A stretch of DNA of 64,000 nucleotides from Lachnospiraceae bacterium (GCA_009911175.1 QXWX01000025.1:17832-81831); one strand, 5' to 3'; positions 35,083 to 44,167 are shown, numbered from the stretch's first letter. The notes: generated from the sequence alone by a model not told the origin. Numbers and translations: made by a program.

Positions 35083-35229
35083 GTTACATGTCACACACTG
35101 ACCAATCACTACGCTGATTGGTCAGGAGGATGCACATAAAAGCTGGGATTCAGGCCGTCCATTGCCGCAGGCAATTTAAAATGACGGTCTGAGTTACAGG
35201 GCACGCCTGGTCAAGGTGTGACCTGTAAC
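35083..35229. repeat. Compound palindromic element E2 (147 bp)
   Basis: Left unit starts GTTACATGTCACAC with inner stem CTGACCAATCA (35098-35108) / TGATTGGTCAG (35115-35125). Central hairpin GGCCGTC (35153-35159) / GACGGTC (35183-35189) enclosing ATTGCC/GGCAAT plus asymmetric TTAAAAT. Right 37-bp unit 35193-35229 (GTTACAGG / CCTGTAAC). Same orientation as E1. Confidence 0.8.
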
Positions 35230-35270
35230 AACCCTTTTCGTGAATCGTAACGAAAACCCTGCTTTCAGCC

Positions 35271-35299
35271 TTGCCGTTGTATACAAATTATGGTAAGAT
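35271..35299 (+). promoter_or_regulatory. Promoter for glnS
   Basis: TTGCCG (35271-35276), 17-bp spacer, TAAGAT (35294-35299), about 50 bp before the ATG. Confidence 0.5.
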
Positions 35300-35350
35300 A
35301 GTGGGCAGAGATTTTGAGAGTATCTATAGAGAAAGACTGAGGAGGAAACC

Positions 35351-37018
35351 ATGGAAAACGAAGTTGTATCCAAGAATTTTATAGAGCAGGAGATTGACAG
35401 GGACCTTGCGGAGGGCGTGTATGACAAGGTGTGCACCCGGTTCCCACCGGAACCCAACGGATATCTGCATATCGGACATGCCAAGTCCATACTGTTGAAT
35501 TATGGGCTGGCGCAGAAGTATCACGGAACCTTCAATATGCGTTTTGACGACACCAACCCTACCAAAGAGAAGGTGGAGTTCGTGGATTCGATCATGGAGG
35601 ATATCCGCTGGCTGGGAGCGGAATGGGAGGACAGGCTGTACTTTGCGTCGGATTATTTTGATCAGATGTATGACTGTGCCATCCGGCTGATCGAAAAAGG
35701 GAAAGCCTATGTCTGCGACTTGTCTGCGGAGGAGATCCGTGCATATCGGGGCACGCTGACAGAAGCCGGAAAGGACAGTCCTTACCGGGACCGTACGGTG
35801 GAAGAGAACCTGCGGCTCTTTGAAGAGATGCGTAAAGGGGCCTATCAGGACGGGGAGAAGGTGCTCCGGGCGAAGATCGACATGGCGTCTCCTAATATCA
35901 ACATGCGCGACCCTGTGATCTACCGTGTAGCGCGCATGTCCCATCACAGGACCGGAGACAAGTGGCGCATCTATCCCATGTATGATTTTGCGCACCCGAT
36001 CGAGGACGCCATTGAGGGGATCACCCACTCCATCTGTACGCTGGAGTTTGAGGATCACCGCCCGCTGTATGACTGGGTGGTAAGGGAATGTGAATTTAAA
36101 AATCCGCCCCGCCAGATTGAGTTTGCCAAGCTCTATCTTACCAATGTGGTGACGGGGAAGCGGTATATCAAGAAGCTGGTGGAGGACGGCATCGTGGACG
36201 GATGGGATGACCCCCGTCTGGTGTCTATCGCGGCGCTGCGCAGGCGCGGCTTTACCCCGGAGTCCATCAAGATGTTCATCGACATGTGCGGAGTGTCAAA
36301 GGCGCAGAGCTCTGTGGATTATGCCATGCTGGAATACTGCATCCGGGAAGACTTAAAGATGAAGAAGGCCCGTATGATGGCGGTGCTGGATCCCATCAAA
36401 CTGATCATAGACAACTATCCGGAGGGCGAGACGGAATATCTGGAGGTTCCCAACAACCTGGAGAATGAAGCGCTGGGTACAAGGAAGGTCCCCTTCTGCC
36501 GGGAGTTGTATATAGAGCGTGAGGACTTTATGGAGGAGCCTCCGAAGAAGTATTTCCGACTCTTCCCGGGAAATGAAGTGCGCCTCATGTCCGCGTATTT
36601 TGTAAAATGCGAAAGCTTTGTGAAGGATGGAAATGGAAATGTGACCGAGGTTCATTGTACCTATGATCCGGAGACCAAAAGCGGCAGCGGATTTAGCGGG
36701 AGAAAGGTCAAGGGGACCATCCACTGGGTGGCGGCTCCTTACGCAAAGAAAGCGGAGATCCGCCTGTATGAGAATCTGGTGGACGAGGAGAAGGGCGTTT
36801 ATAATAAGGAGGACGGATCTCTGAATCTGAATCCGGATTCCCTCACGGTTTTGAAGGACTGTTTCGTAGAACCGGGATTTTCGGAGGCAAAGGCTTATGA
36901 CAGCTTCCAGTTTGTAAGAACCGGGTATTTCTGCATTGACGCAAAGGATTCCGCTCCGGACGCGCTGGTATTTAACCGGATCGTATCCCTGAAGAGTTCG
37001 TTTAAGCTGCCGAAGTAA
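35351..37018 (+). CDS. glnS: Glutaminyl-tRNA synthetase
   Basis: A 555-aa class I synthetase charging tRNA-Gln: [16 protein letters not shown] (HIGH motif, about residues 33-48), [42 protein letters not shown], and at the KMSKS position [12 protein letters not shown]-terminal anticodon-binding beta barrels follow. Many Firmicutes lack GlnRS and use GatCAB; its presence fits some Clostridia, where it was gained by transfer. GAGGAGG precedes the ATG. No T-box seen upstream. Confidence 0.95.
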   Translation: MENEVVSKNFIEQEIDRDLAEGVYDKVCTRFPPEPNGYLHIGHAKSILLNYGLAQKYHGTFNMRFDDTNPTKEKVEFVDSIMEDIRWLGAEWEDRLYFASDYFDQMYDCAIRLIEKGKAYVCDLSAEEIRAYRGTLTEAGKDSPYRDRTVEENLRLFEEMRKGAYQDGEKVLRAKIDMASPNINMRDPVIYRVARMSHHRTGDKWRIYPMYDFAHPIEDAIEGITHSICTLEFEDHRPLYDWVVRECEFKNPPRQIEFAKLYLTNVVTGKRYIKKLVEDGIVDGWDDPRLVSIAALRRRGFTPESIKMFIDMCGVSKAQSSVDYAMLEYCIREDLKMKKARMMAVLDPIKLIIDNYPEGETEYLEVPNNLENEALGTRKVPFCRELYIEREDFMEEPPKKYFRLFPGNEVRLMSAYFVKCESFVKDGNGNVTEVHCTYDPETKSGSGFSGRKVKGTIHWVAAPYAKKAEIRLYENLVDEEKGVYNKEDGSLNLNPDSLTVLKDCFVEPGFSEAKAYDSFQFVRTGYFCIDAKDSAPDALVFNRIVSLKSSFKLPK

Positions 37019-37039
37019 GATTAGGAGTTGTAGAAAAAG

Positions 37040-38500
37040 ATGAATGATCTGGCGATCAGTCTGGACGGAACGTCGAAGACCCCGCTGTATGAGCAGATCT
37101 ACCGCTATATCAAGCATGAGATCCAGACCGGAGGGATCAAAAGCGGGGATAAGCTGCCCTCCACCCGTGCATTGTGCCGGTATCTGGATGTCAGCAGGAG
37201 TACGGTGGAGCTTGCCTATGAGCAGCTCATATCCGAGGGCTATCTGGAATCGGAAGCCTGCCGGGGCTTCTTTGCCGCGGATGTGGAGGGCTTATATCAG
37301 CTGGAGCGCCCCAGCCCCGCGCATCCGGAGATTGACGGACAAAAAAAGAATTTTTATCCCTATGATTTTACGCCCAACGGCGTGGATCTGAACAGCTTTC
37401 CCTACAATGCCTGGAGGAAGCTTTCCAAGGAAAGCCTGCTGGACGACCAGGCGGAGCTGTTCCGTCTGGGAAGTCCCCAGGGGGAATACGGGCTGCGCAG
37501 CGCCATCTGCAGTTATCTCCATCAGGCCAGAGGAGTCAACTGCGGACCGGAGCAGCTCATCATCGGGGCCGGCAATGACTATCTTTTGATGCTGCTTGCG
37601 ACAGTGATTGGGCAGGACCATAAGGTGGCCTTCGAAAATCCCACATACCGGCAGGCTTACCGATTGTTTGAAAACCTGTCCTTCCGGATCTGTACGGTGG
37701 ATATGGATGAAAAAGGGATGAACGCGCAGAAGCTGGAAGAGTCCGGCGCGGATATTGCGTTTGTGATGCCCTCCCACCAGTATCCTCTGGGGATCGTGAT
37801 GCCGATCCGGCGCCGCATGGAGCTGCTGCGCTGGGCAGGGAAGCAGGAAGGGCGATACATCATTGAGGATGACTACGACAGCGAGTTCCGGTATAAGGGA
37901 AAGCCGGTGCCCGCTCTCCAGGGGTATGACAGTCGGGAAAAGGTGATCTATATCGGGACATTTTCCAAGGCCATCGCGCCTGCCATCCGTATGAGCTACC
38001 TGGTCCTGCCCCGGCCTCTTTTGAAACGCTATCAGGAGAAAAGCGGATTTTTAAACTCCACGGTATCCAAGGTGGATCAGCTGATCCTGAAAAAATTCAT
38101 TGAAGAGGGGTATTTTGAGCGGCATCTGAATAAGACCCGGGCACTGTATAAGAGCAGGCATGATACGCTCCTTTCCTGCCTAAAGAGCAGACTTTGCCGG
38201 ACCGGAGGGGATATGCGGCAGGGGATTCGTCCGGGAAATGCCTGCAAAAACGAAGGCCCGTTGTTTCGGATTTCTGGGGAGCATGCAGGAGTCCATCTTC
38301 TGCTCCATGTTCTGAACGGCATGACGGAGGAGGAACTGATCGGGCGGGCGGAAAAAAGGGGTGTACGGGTGTACGGACTTTCCGAGTATGATGTCGAGCC
38401 GCGGCCGGACGCGCCTGCAACGATCCTGCTGGGCTATGCGAACATGAGCGAGGAAAAGATCGTAGAAGCTGTGCGGATCCTGGAAGAAGAATGGATATGA
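37040..38500 (+). CDS. MocR/PdxR-type GntR regulator with aminotransferase domain
   Basis: A 486-aa fusion: N-terminal GntR winged helix (about residues 12-80: PLYEQIYRYIKHEIQTGGI, KLPSTRALCRYLDVSRSTVELAYEQL) and a C-terminal fold-type I aminotransferase-like domain with GSPQGEYGLR, DYDSEFRYKGKPVPALQG and PLP lysine in IGTFSKAIAPAIRMSY. MocR proteins often sense PLP or amino acids and regulate neighbours. Begins 21 bp after glnS, so likely cotranscribed; its targets are not evident. Confidence 0.9.
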   Translation: MNDLAISLDGTSKTPLYEQIYRYIKHEIQTGGIKSGDKLPSTRALCRYLDVSRSTVELAYEQLISEGYLESEACRGFFAADVEGLYQLERPSPAHPEIDGQKKNFYPYDFTPNGVDLNSFPYNAWRKLSKESLLDDQAELFRLGSPQGEYGLRSAICSYLHQARGVNCGPEQLIIGAGNDYLLMLLATVIGQDHKVAFENPTYRQAYRLFENLSFRICTVDMDEKGMNAQKLEESGADIAFVMPSHQYPLGIVMPIRRRMELLRWAGKQEGRYIIEDDYDSEFRYKGKPVPALQGYDSREKVIYIGTFSKAIAPAIRMSYLVLPRPLLKRYQEKSGFLNSTVSKVDQLILKKFIEEGYFERHLNKTRALYKSRHDTLLSCLKSRLCRTGGDMRQGIRPGNACKNEGPLFRISGEHAGVHLLLHVLNGMTEEELIGRAEKRGVRVYGLSEYDVEPRPDAPATILLGYANMSEEKIVEAVRILEEEWI

Positions 38501-38569
38501 CAGCTTGCGTGCCGAATTGTTTTCCGCGGTATGGAATGCGGCTCAAAAAAAGATTGTGATGAAAAAAGA

Positions 38570-38598
38570 TTGTAATTATGATTAAAAAGTATTAGAAT
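38570..38598 (+). promoter_or_regulatory. Promoter for the acidic membrane protein gene
   Basis: TTGTAA (38570-38575), 17-bp spacer, TAGAAT (38593-38598), about 45 bp upstream of the TTG start at 38643. Confidence 0.55.
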
Positions 38599-38642
38599 AG
38601 TAAATGATTTAGTCACGGTAGGGAAGAAAGGAGAGTTCTGTT

Positions 38643-38999
38643 TTGAAAAAGAATTTTAAATGGCTGACAGCCCTTGCTGTTGCGGGTACCGTAATCGGAC
38701 TGATAATTGCTTATTTTATGCGGAAAAGCGATGAGATATCTGATTTTGATGAGGACGATTTTGATGAGGACGATGATTTTGACCTGGACGGAGACTTAAA
38801 GCCTGTTTCCGAAAGGGAATATGTTCCGCTGAACAAAGCGGCCGACATTGCGGCGCGTAAAGCGGAGACCGAAGCAGAAGAGAACGGTGATAAGGCCCGC
38901 GGGGACGCTTCCGGCGAGAAGGAGACGCCTGCGGCAGAAGAGTCCAGAGACCAGGAAGAAGCGGCCGAAGAGGATGCTTCTGAGAAGGTACAGATCTGA
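38643..38999 (+). CDS. Hypothetical single-pass membrane protein with acidic repeats
   Basis: A 118-aa protein starting with TTG (GAAAGGAGAG upstream). One membrane helix (about residues 8-26, LTALAVAGTVIGLIIAYFM), then tandem acidic repeats DFDEDDFDEDDDFDLD, and a long Ala/Glu-rich low-complexity C-terminus. Small proteins of this layout (YtxH-like N-terminus plus acidic tail) are common in Lachnospiraceae; I cannot assign a function. Followed by a hairpin at 39013. Confidence 0.6.
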   Translation: MKKNFKWLTALAVAGTVIGLIIAYFMRKSDEISDFDEDDFDEDDDFDLDGDLKPVSEREYVPLNKAADIAARKAETEAEENGDKARGDASGEKETPAAEESRDQEEAAEEDASEKVQI

Positions 39000-39012
39000 C
39001 ATGATTGATGAG

Positions 39013-39053
39013 ATCCCTGAGAGCCTTTGCTCCAAGGGATTTTATCTGTTTTT
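39013..39053 (+). terminator. Probable terminator upstream of cls
   Basis: ATCCCT (39013-39018) / AGGGAT (39035-39040) with inner GAGC/GCTC, then a T-rich tail to 39053. Confidence 0.5.
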
Positions 39054-39098
39054 GCGCAGAGTTGGAATTTCTTGTGGTCCGCAATGAAAGGATGTTTT

Positions 39099-40670
39099 AT
39101 GGAGTACAATATTGCCGTAAAGGCAGGGAAAAAAGCAAAAAAGGGCGTGCTGCGCGTGATATTCAGCCGGACCGCGCTGATCCTGCTGCTGATCCTTCTG
39201 CAGCTGGCAACCTTTGCCGGACTGCTCACGATCCTGAAGGATTATATGGTCTATATTTATGGCGTGATTCTGGTAGTGCAGGCAGGTGTGATCATCTACA
39301 TTATGAATGAGCAGACCTGTCCTGAATTCACCCGGACATGGATCCTTCTGATCCTGATCTTTCCAGTGTTCGGATGTGCCTTTTATGTCTACGCGAAGCT
39401 GGAGCTGGGCACCCATTTTGTGGGAGAGCAGCTGAAAAAGCGGCAGATGGAGACGTGGCCGTATCTCAATCAAAAAAAGAGTATCCTGGAGGATCTGCGT
39501 TCCAGCAAGCCGGCCAACGCCAATCTGGCCCATTATATGAACCGGTCGCTTCATTTCCCGGTATACCGCAATACAAAGGCGACTTATTTCAGCTGCGGGG
39601 AGGAAAAATTTCCGGCTCTGATCGAACAGATGAAGCAGGCGAAGAGATTTATCTTTCTCGAATATTTTATTGTAGCCGAGGGATATATGTGGGGCTCGAT
39701 CCTGAAGGTTCTCAAGGAGAAGGCGGCACAGGGACTGGATGTGCGTTTTATGTACGACGGCATGTGCAGTATCTCGCTCCTTCCCTATAATTATCCGAAA
39801 ATGATCGAAAAATACGGAATCCGCTGCAAGATGTTCAGTCCCATCCGCCCGGTGCTTACTACTGCGCAGAATAACCGGGATCACCGGAAGATCTGTGTCA
39901 TAGACGGAAAAGTCGGGTTTACCGGGGGGATCAACCTGGGGGACGAGTACATCAACCGGCAGGAGAGGTTCGGTTACTGGAAGGATACCGCAGTTATGCT
40001 GGAGGGAGACGCGGTGCAGAGCCTGACTATGCTGTTTCTGCAGATGTGGAACGTGACGGAGCGTAAGCCGGAGCATTATGGACGGTATCTCACGAAGCCG
40101 GCGGGGAAGCTTCGCCGGGAGCTGGGCTTTGTGATGCCTTACGGGGACAGTCCCTTTGACCACGAGGATGTGGGAGAGGAGGTGTACTGCCATATTCTGA
40201 ACCATGCGAAAAAATATGTACATATCATGACCCCGTATCTGATCCTGGACAGCAAGATGATGGATGCGCTCTGCCGGGCGGCAAAGAGCGGGATCGATGT
40301 GAAGATCATCATGCCGGGGATTCCGGATAAGAAGTATGCGTTTGCTCTGGCAAAGACCTACTATAAAGAGCTGATCAAGGCAGGGGTAAAAATCTATGAA
40401 TTTACACCCGGATTTGTGCACGCCAAGATTTTTGTGTCCGACAACGATACGGCCACCATCGGGACGATCAACCTGGATTACCGGAGCCTGTACCTGCATT
40501 TTGAGTGCGGTGTCTTTCTCTACAATAATCCGGTGGTGTGGGATGTGGAGCAGGATTTCCAGAATACATTGAAGCAGTGCCGGAGGATCTGTGTGGCAGA
40601 TTTAAAAAAGATCAGTCTCGGAATGAGCATCATGGGCAGGAGCCTGCGGATGATCGCGCCGCTGATGTAG
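39099..40670 (+). CDS. cls: Cardiolipin synthase
   Basis: A 523-aa PLD-superfamily enzyme that condenses two phosphatidylglycerols to cardiolipin. Two or three N-terminal membrane helices (about 25-100), then two HKD motifs: NRDHRKICVIDGKVGFTGGINLGDEY and PGFVHAKIFVSDNDTATIGTINLDYRS. ATG at 39099 has GAAAGGA 6 bp upstream; in-frame upstream ATGs (39027, 39084) lie in the hairpin region and lack a site. E3 begins 4 bp after its stop. Confidence 0.93.
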   Translation: MEYNIAVKAGKKAKKGVLRVIFSRTALILLLILLQLATFAGLLTILKDYMVYIYGVILVVQAGVIIYIMNEQTCPEFTRTWILLILIFPVFGCAFYVYAKLELGTHFVGEQLKKRQMETWPYLNQKKSILEDLRSSKPANANLAHYMNRSLHFPVYRNTKATYFSCGEEKFPALIEQMKQAKRFIFLEYFIVAEGYMWGSILKVLKEKAAQGLDVRFMYDGMCSISLLPYNYPKMIEKYGIRCKMFSPIRPVLTTAQNNRDHRKICVIDGKVGFTGGINLGDEYINRQERFGYWKDTAVMLEGDAVQSLTMLFLQMWNVTERKPEHYGRYLTKPAGKLRRELGFVMPYGDSPFDHEDVGEEVYCHILNHAKKYVHIMTPYLILDSKMMDALCRAAKSGIDVKIIMPGIPDKKYAFALAKTYYKELIKAGVKIYEFTPGFVHAKIFVSDNDTATIGTINLDYRSLYLHFECGVFLYNNPVVWDVEQDFQNTLKQCRRICVADLKKISLGMSIMGRSLRMIAPLM

Positions 40671-40674
40671 GGAG

Positions 40675-40821
40675 GTTACTGTTCACACCCTTTGGGTGCT
40701 CCAGTAACAGTATCCAGCCTATTTTAAGTCGCCTTCGGCGAGAGGCTGGATATTATGGCAAATGTTACTTTATTGACCGGACGCCGCGCAGCAGGGTGCG
40801 CGACGCCGTGTGAACAGTAAC
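40675..40821. repeat. Compound palindromic element E3 (147 bp), inverted relative to E1/E2
   Basis: Perfect 14-bp terminal inverted repeat GTTACTGTTCACAC (40675-40688) / GTGTGAACAGTAAC (40808-40821). Left unit 40675-40708 with CACCC/GGGTG; central hairpin ATCCAGCCT (40712-40720) / AGGCTGGAT (40743-40751) enclosing TCGCC/GGCGA (40729-40741) and asymmetric ATTTTAAG; right unit 40764-40821. Reverse complement aligns to E1. Confidence 0.85.
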
Positions 40822-40859
40822 GTAGGGAGGGCTCTGTCCTGAATTTTTACAAAAAATAT

Positions 40860-40888
40860 TTTACAGATCGGGGAAATTATAGTATAAT
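40860..40888 (+). promoter_or_regulatory. Promoter for purA
   Basis: TTTACA (40860-40865), 17-bp spacer, TATAAT (40883-40888), about 45 bp before the ATG. Confidence 0.7.
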
Positions 40889-40932
40889 GCTTACGGCGCT
40901 TTGGAGAAGGAGCGCTAAAAGGAGGATCTGAA

Positions 40933-42207
40933 ATGGTTAAAGCAGTAGTTGGAGCAAACTGGGGCGATGAAGGCAAGGGCAAGATTACCGATATGCTGGG
41001 GAAGGAATCGGATATCATTGTCCGGTTTCAGGGAGGTGCCAATGCAGGGCATACGATCGTGAATGATTATGGCAAGTTTGCATTGCATACTCTGCCGTCA
41101 GGTGTGTTTTACAGCCATACAACGAGTGTGATCGGAAACGGGGTTGCGCTGGATATTCCCAGGCTGTGCGGGGAGATACAGTCTGTTGTGGACCGGGGAG
41201 TGCCGTCTCCGAAGATCTTGGTGTCCGACCGGGCGCAGATCGTGATGTCTTATCATAAGCTGTTTGACGCGTATGAGGAAGAACGTCTCGGCGGAAAGTC
41301 ATTTGGCTCGACCAAGTCCGGGATCGCGCCCTTCTATTCCGATAAATTTGCGAAGATTGGCTTCCAGGTCAGCGAGCTTTATGACGAAGCGCTGCTCAGG
41401 GAAAAGTCCGTCCGTGTGGCGGAACAGAAAAATGTGTTCCTGGAGCATCTGTATCACAAACCTCTGATCGATCCGGACGCGTTATATCAGGAATTGATGG
41501 AATATAAAGAGATGATTGATCCGTATGTAGGCGATGTATCCCTGTTTTTGCACAATGCCTTAAAGGAGGGGAAGAATATCCTGCTGGAAGGACAGCTGGG
41601 TTCTTTAAAGGATCCGGACCATGGGATCTATCCGATGGTCACATCCTCGTCCACGCTGGCAGCATACGGCGCCATCGGCGCGGGGATCCCGCCCTATGAG
41701 ATCAAACAGGTCATCACGGTGTGCAAGGCATACTCCAGCGCGGTAGGGGCCGGTGCATTTGTCAGTGAATTGTTCGGTGACGAGGCGGAAGAACTCAGAA
41801 GACGGGGCGGAGACGGCGGAGAGTACGGCGCAACCACAGGGCGCCCCAGAAGAGTGGGCTGGTTTGACTGTGTGGCCTCCAAATACGGATGCAGGATGCA
41901 GGGCACGACAGACGTGGCATTTACAGTGCTGGATGTGCTGGGGTATCTGGATGAGATCCCGGTCTGCGTGGGCTATGAGATCAACGGTGAGGTGACGACG
42001 GACTTCCCGGTGACATACCTGCTGGATCAGGCAAAGCCGGTGCTGAAAAAGCTGCCGGGATGGAAATGCGATATCCGGGGCATCAAAACCTATGGGGATC
42101 TTCCGGAAAACTGCAGAAAATATATTGAATTTGTAGAGGAACAGATCGGATATCCGATCCGGATGATCAGCAATGGTCCGGGAAGAGAGGATATCATATA
42201 CAGATAA
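40933..42207 (+). CDS. purA: Adenylosuccinate synthetase
   Basis: A 424-aa GTP-dependent enzyme joining IMP and aspartate, first committed step to AMP. WGDEGKGKITD (about residues 10-20), QGGANAGHTI, SSTLAAYGAIGAGIPP, TTGRPRRVGWFD and the C-terminal ISNGPGREDIIY are as expected. AAAGGAGG precedes the ATG. Stands alone with its own promoter and terminator. The segment around STKSGIAPFYSDKFAKIGFQ is the usual IMP-binding region. Confidence 0.96.
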   Translation: MVKAVVGANWGDEGKGKITDMLGKESDIIVRFQGGANAGHTIVNDYGKFALHTLPSGVFYSHTTSVIGNGVALDIPRLCGEIQSVVDRGVPSPKILVSDRAQIVMSYHKLFDAYEEERLGGKSFGSTKSGIAPFYSDKFAKIGFQVSELYDEALLREKSVRVAEQKNVFLEHLYHKPLIDPDALYQELMEYKEMIDPYVGDVSLFLHNALKEGKNILLEGQLGSLKDPDHGIYPMVTSSSTLAAYGAIGAGIPPYEIKQVITVCKAYSSAVGAGAFVSELFGDEAEELRRRGGDGGEYGATTGRPRRVGWFDCVASKYGCRMQGTTDVAFTVLDVLGYLDEIPVCVGYEINGEVTTDFPVTYLLDQAKPVLKKLPGWKCDIRGIKTYGDLPENCRKYIEFVEEQIGYPIRMISNGPGREDIIYR

Positions 42208-42526
42208 GGAATCGAAAAGAGGCTTCCTGCGCTTCGGCAGTCAAAAAGACTGCGGACGGAGGCAGGTGTCTTTCAGGCTGGACGGATATTCCCCTGTAAA
42301 GAGGAATGTTGTCCGGCCTTTTTTGCTTAACAGGAAGCTTTAATCTCCGCATCGGTTGAAAATAATACAGATGTTTTGTTAAGAATTGTTAGAAAAATTT
42401 AAGAATTGAGTCACTTGCTTGTCACATTTGACTGCTAAGATGATACAGAAATGAATAAAGAGGAATATTTCCGGGGGGAGGGCATATAATAGTAAAGCTG
42501 GGGTTTATGCGCACAGGAGGTAATTT
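42208..42526. other. Gene-free 319-bp interval after purA
   Basis: Contains a small perfect hairpin GCAGTC-AAAAA-GACTGC, the purA terminator (42275-42324), and a promoter-like pair TTGTCA (42419-42424) / GATACA (42442-42447) with 17-bp spacing before the next small ORF. Nothing else recognisable. Confidence 0.6.
42275..42324 (+). terminator. Intrinsic terminator of purA
   Basis: AGGCTGGAC (42275-42283) / GTCCGGCCT (42311-42319), 9 bp with one G-U pair, inner ATTCC/GGAAT, followed by T6. Confidence 0.8.
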
Positions 42527-42748
42527 ATGCAGCAGAAAATGAATAGAAAATCGGAGGATACCATGATATCGATGGAAGAGTATTTGAGAAAACGGAATGT
42601 GATCAAAGGAAGAGAACCGGAAGAGCAGGAGCGCGGAAAGGATCTACATAGCAGAGGCAAGAAGGAGCCAAAAGGGGAGGAAGCCGGCAAAGGGAATAAC
42701 GGACAGTGGTATTCCATGCTGGCGCTGGCAGAACTGATGCTGATCTGA
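42527..42748 (+). CDS. Hypothetical small charged protein
   Basis: A 73-aa protein, unrecognised. It is very rich in Lys, Glu, Arg and Gly in the middle (GREPEEQERGKDLHSRGKK), with a hydrophobic end SMLALAELMLI. CAGGAGGTAATTT gives a near-ideal ribosome site before the ATG, the main reason to accept it. Its stop codon is directly adjacent to the stop of the next, convergent gene. Confidence 0.6.
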   Translation: MQQKMNRKSEDTMISMEEYLRKRNVIKGREPEEQERGKDLHSRGKKEPKGEEAGKGNNGQWYSMLALAELMLI

Positions 42749-42955
42749 TCAGTCATCATCATCCCGGTGGTTGAGCCGGGCAACGAGAATACAGGCATAC
42801 AGCAGCACAGGCAGTAAGATCGTGGCTGCTACCGAGATCTTTAGCAGATCGTAGGACAGCGGGCTGTCTGACAGGGCAAAGATCAGAGTGCAAAGATACA
42901 AGGCGGCCAACAGGACGGCGCCGAGCAGGGCAAGAATTTGTTTGATATGTTTCAT
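42749..42955 (-). CDS. Hypothetical small membrane protein
   Basis: A 68-aa protein with two membrane helices (about 5-27, ILALLGAVLLAALYLCTLIFA; about 38-60, LKISVAATILLPVLLYACILV) and a tail ending NHRDDDD. AAGGAGA precedes the minus-strand ATG. Small two-helix proteins of this shape are frequent in Lachnospiraceae, with no known function. Convergent with the gene at 42527 with no gap between stops. Confidence 0.6.
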   Translation of the reverse strand: MKHIKQILALLGAVLLAALYLCTLIFALSDSPLSYDLLKISVAATILLPVLLYACILVARLNHRDDDD

Positions 42956-43132
42956 ATGGGGAATTCTCCTTTATTGGTATTCGAGCAGCGAAAAGGCTGA
43001 CAGTGATCGTGTGACGATATAGTTTGAATTATATCTGAATTTGCTGGAAACTTCAATCAGAAAATGAAAAGGGCATGGACAGCATGAAGAGCTTCCGGTG
43101 CCATTTATTATGCATATAGATTAAAATAAGAG

Positions 43133-43161
43133 TTTACGTAAGAATAAAATTAGTATATAAT
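43133..43161 (+). promoter_or_regulatory. Promoter for the SEC-C protein gene
   Basis: TTTACG (43133-43138), 17-bp spacer, TATAAT (43156-43161). Confidence 0.6.
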
Positions 43162-43200
43162 GATTAAGCGATTTATTTTATGATGAAGGAGTTAAGTACG

Positions 43201-43716
43201 ATGAGTGATAAGAGTTTATTGGAACAATGGCGGGAGATGGCTTATGACCAGAAAAAGACGAGAGAGCAGTTAAAAAGCCTGTGGGATGCGTATTTTCAGG
43301 TGGAAAAGGGCGTTTATGAAAAGCTTTTGTCCGATCCGGACACGGAAGTAAAGGGGACGGTCAGGGAACTGGCTGAAAAATATAACATGGATGTTATGAC
43401 CATGGTCGGTTTTCTGGACGGCATCAATGACAGCCTGAAGGAGGCGAATCCGATCGAGACCATGGAGGAGGATACAGAGGTCAGCCTGGCCTTCGACAAG
43501 GAGAAGCTGTATAAGAATATGGTGGACGCAAGGGCGGACTGGCTCTATGAGCTGCCCCAGTGGAATGACATCTATGATGAAGAGACGAGAAAGCGTCTGT
43601 TCCTGGAGCAGAGAAAGTCCGGAACCATCCGCAAGGAAAAGAAGATCGGCCGGAATGACCCGTGTCCCTGCGGAAGCGGTAAAAAATACAAAAAGTGCTG
43701 CGGAAGAAATGTTTAA
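43201..43716 (+). CDS. SEC-C zinc-motif protein
   Basis: A 171-aa protein with a helical N-terminal part ([15 protein letters not shown] ... [16 protein letters not shown]) and a C-terminal SEC-C motif [19 protein letters not shown]. The same zinc motif ends SecA, where it binds SecB or ribosomes, but here it is attached to an unrelated helical body; the role is unknown. AAGGAG lies 9 bp before the ATG at 43201; the in-frame ATG at 43180 precedes that site. Confidence 0.8.
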   Translation: MSDKSLLEQWREMAYDQKKTREQLKSLWDAYFQVEKGVYEKLLSDPDTEVKGTVRELAEKYNMDVMTMVGFLDGINDSLKEANPIETMEEDTEVSLAFDKEKLYKNMVDARADWLYELPQWNDIYDEETRKRLFLEQRKSGTIRKEKKIGRNDPCPCGSGKKYKKCCGRNV

Positions 43717-43802
43717 AAACAGCCGAATGATCATGATATACAAAGAATATAACACAGAAAAACGGGCATAATGATACTGACTTTTATAATAAAGGAGGAA
43801 TC

Positions 43803-44123
43803 ATGATGCCGGAATTAAAATGTACCGTACAGACATGCAGGCACAATAAGAATTTCCTGTGTGACCTGGACCGGATCCAGGTCGGCGGGAGCGATGCCAA
43901 GCAGGCCAGGGAGACCTGCTGCGACAGCTTCCAGGAAAGATCGGGAGATACGTATTCCAATGTGACAGGAGAAGCTTCTGCTTCCACGAATATCCACTGC
44001 GAGGCGAAGGATTGTATGTACAATGAAAAGTGCGAATGCCATGCCGGGAAGATCAGCGTGGAGGGAAGCAATGCCTGCCGCTGCGAATCCACGGAATGCG
44101 CGACTTTTGACTGTAAAGGCTGA
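43803..44123 (+). CDS. DUF1540 protein, two Cys-rich repeats
   Basis: A 106-aa protein with two DUF1540 repeats, each about 40 residues with a CxxxxC...C...CxxF pattern: first LKCTVQTCRHNKNFLCDLDRIQVGG ending TCCDSF, second IHCEAKDCMYNEKCECHAGKI ending ECATFDC. Probably metal-binding; widespread in Clostridia, no known role. AAAGGAGG precedes the ATG. Followed by a strong terminator. Confidence 0.85.
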   Translation: MMPELKCTVQTCRHNKNFLCDLDRIQVGGSDAKQARETCCDSFQERSGDTYSNVTGEASASTNIHCEAKDCMYNEKCECHAGKISVEGSNACRCESTECATFDCKG

Positions 44124-44167
44124 ACGTAGTGACCGGAAGCGTTTTTGGGCTGTGAAGAACAGCGCTG

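Larger units (their letters stand above)
34828..35350. other. Gene-free 523-bp interval: terminator, two compound palindromes, glnS promoter
   Basis: In order: a terminator (34873-34917), compound palindromic element E1 (34933-35077), a 5-bp gap, compound element E2 (35083-35229), and the glnS promoter (35271-35299). No ORF with a ribosome site is visible. Confidence 0.8.

Noticed and set aside
35351..37018. Reading the KMSKS-region change in GlnRS (VTGKR) as an inactivating mutation
   Set aside because: This variant segment is, as far as I recall, normal for clostridial GlnRS, and all other motifs are intact.
39042..40499. A 485-codon minus-strand open frame
   Set aside because: Antisense to cardiolipin synthase, no start site, no recognisable domain.
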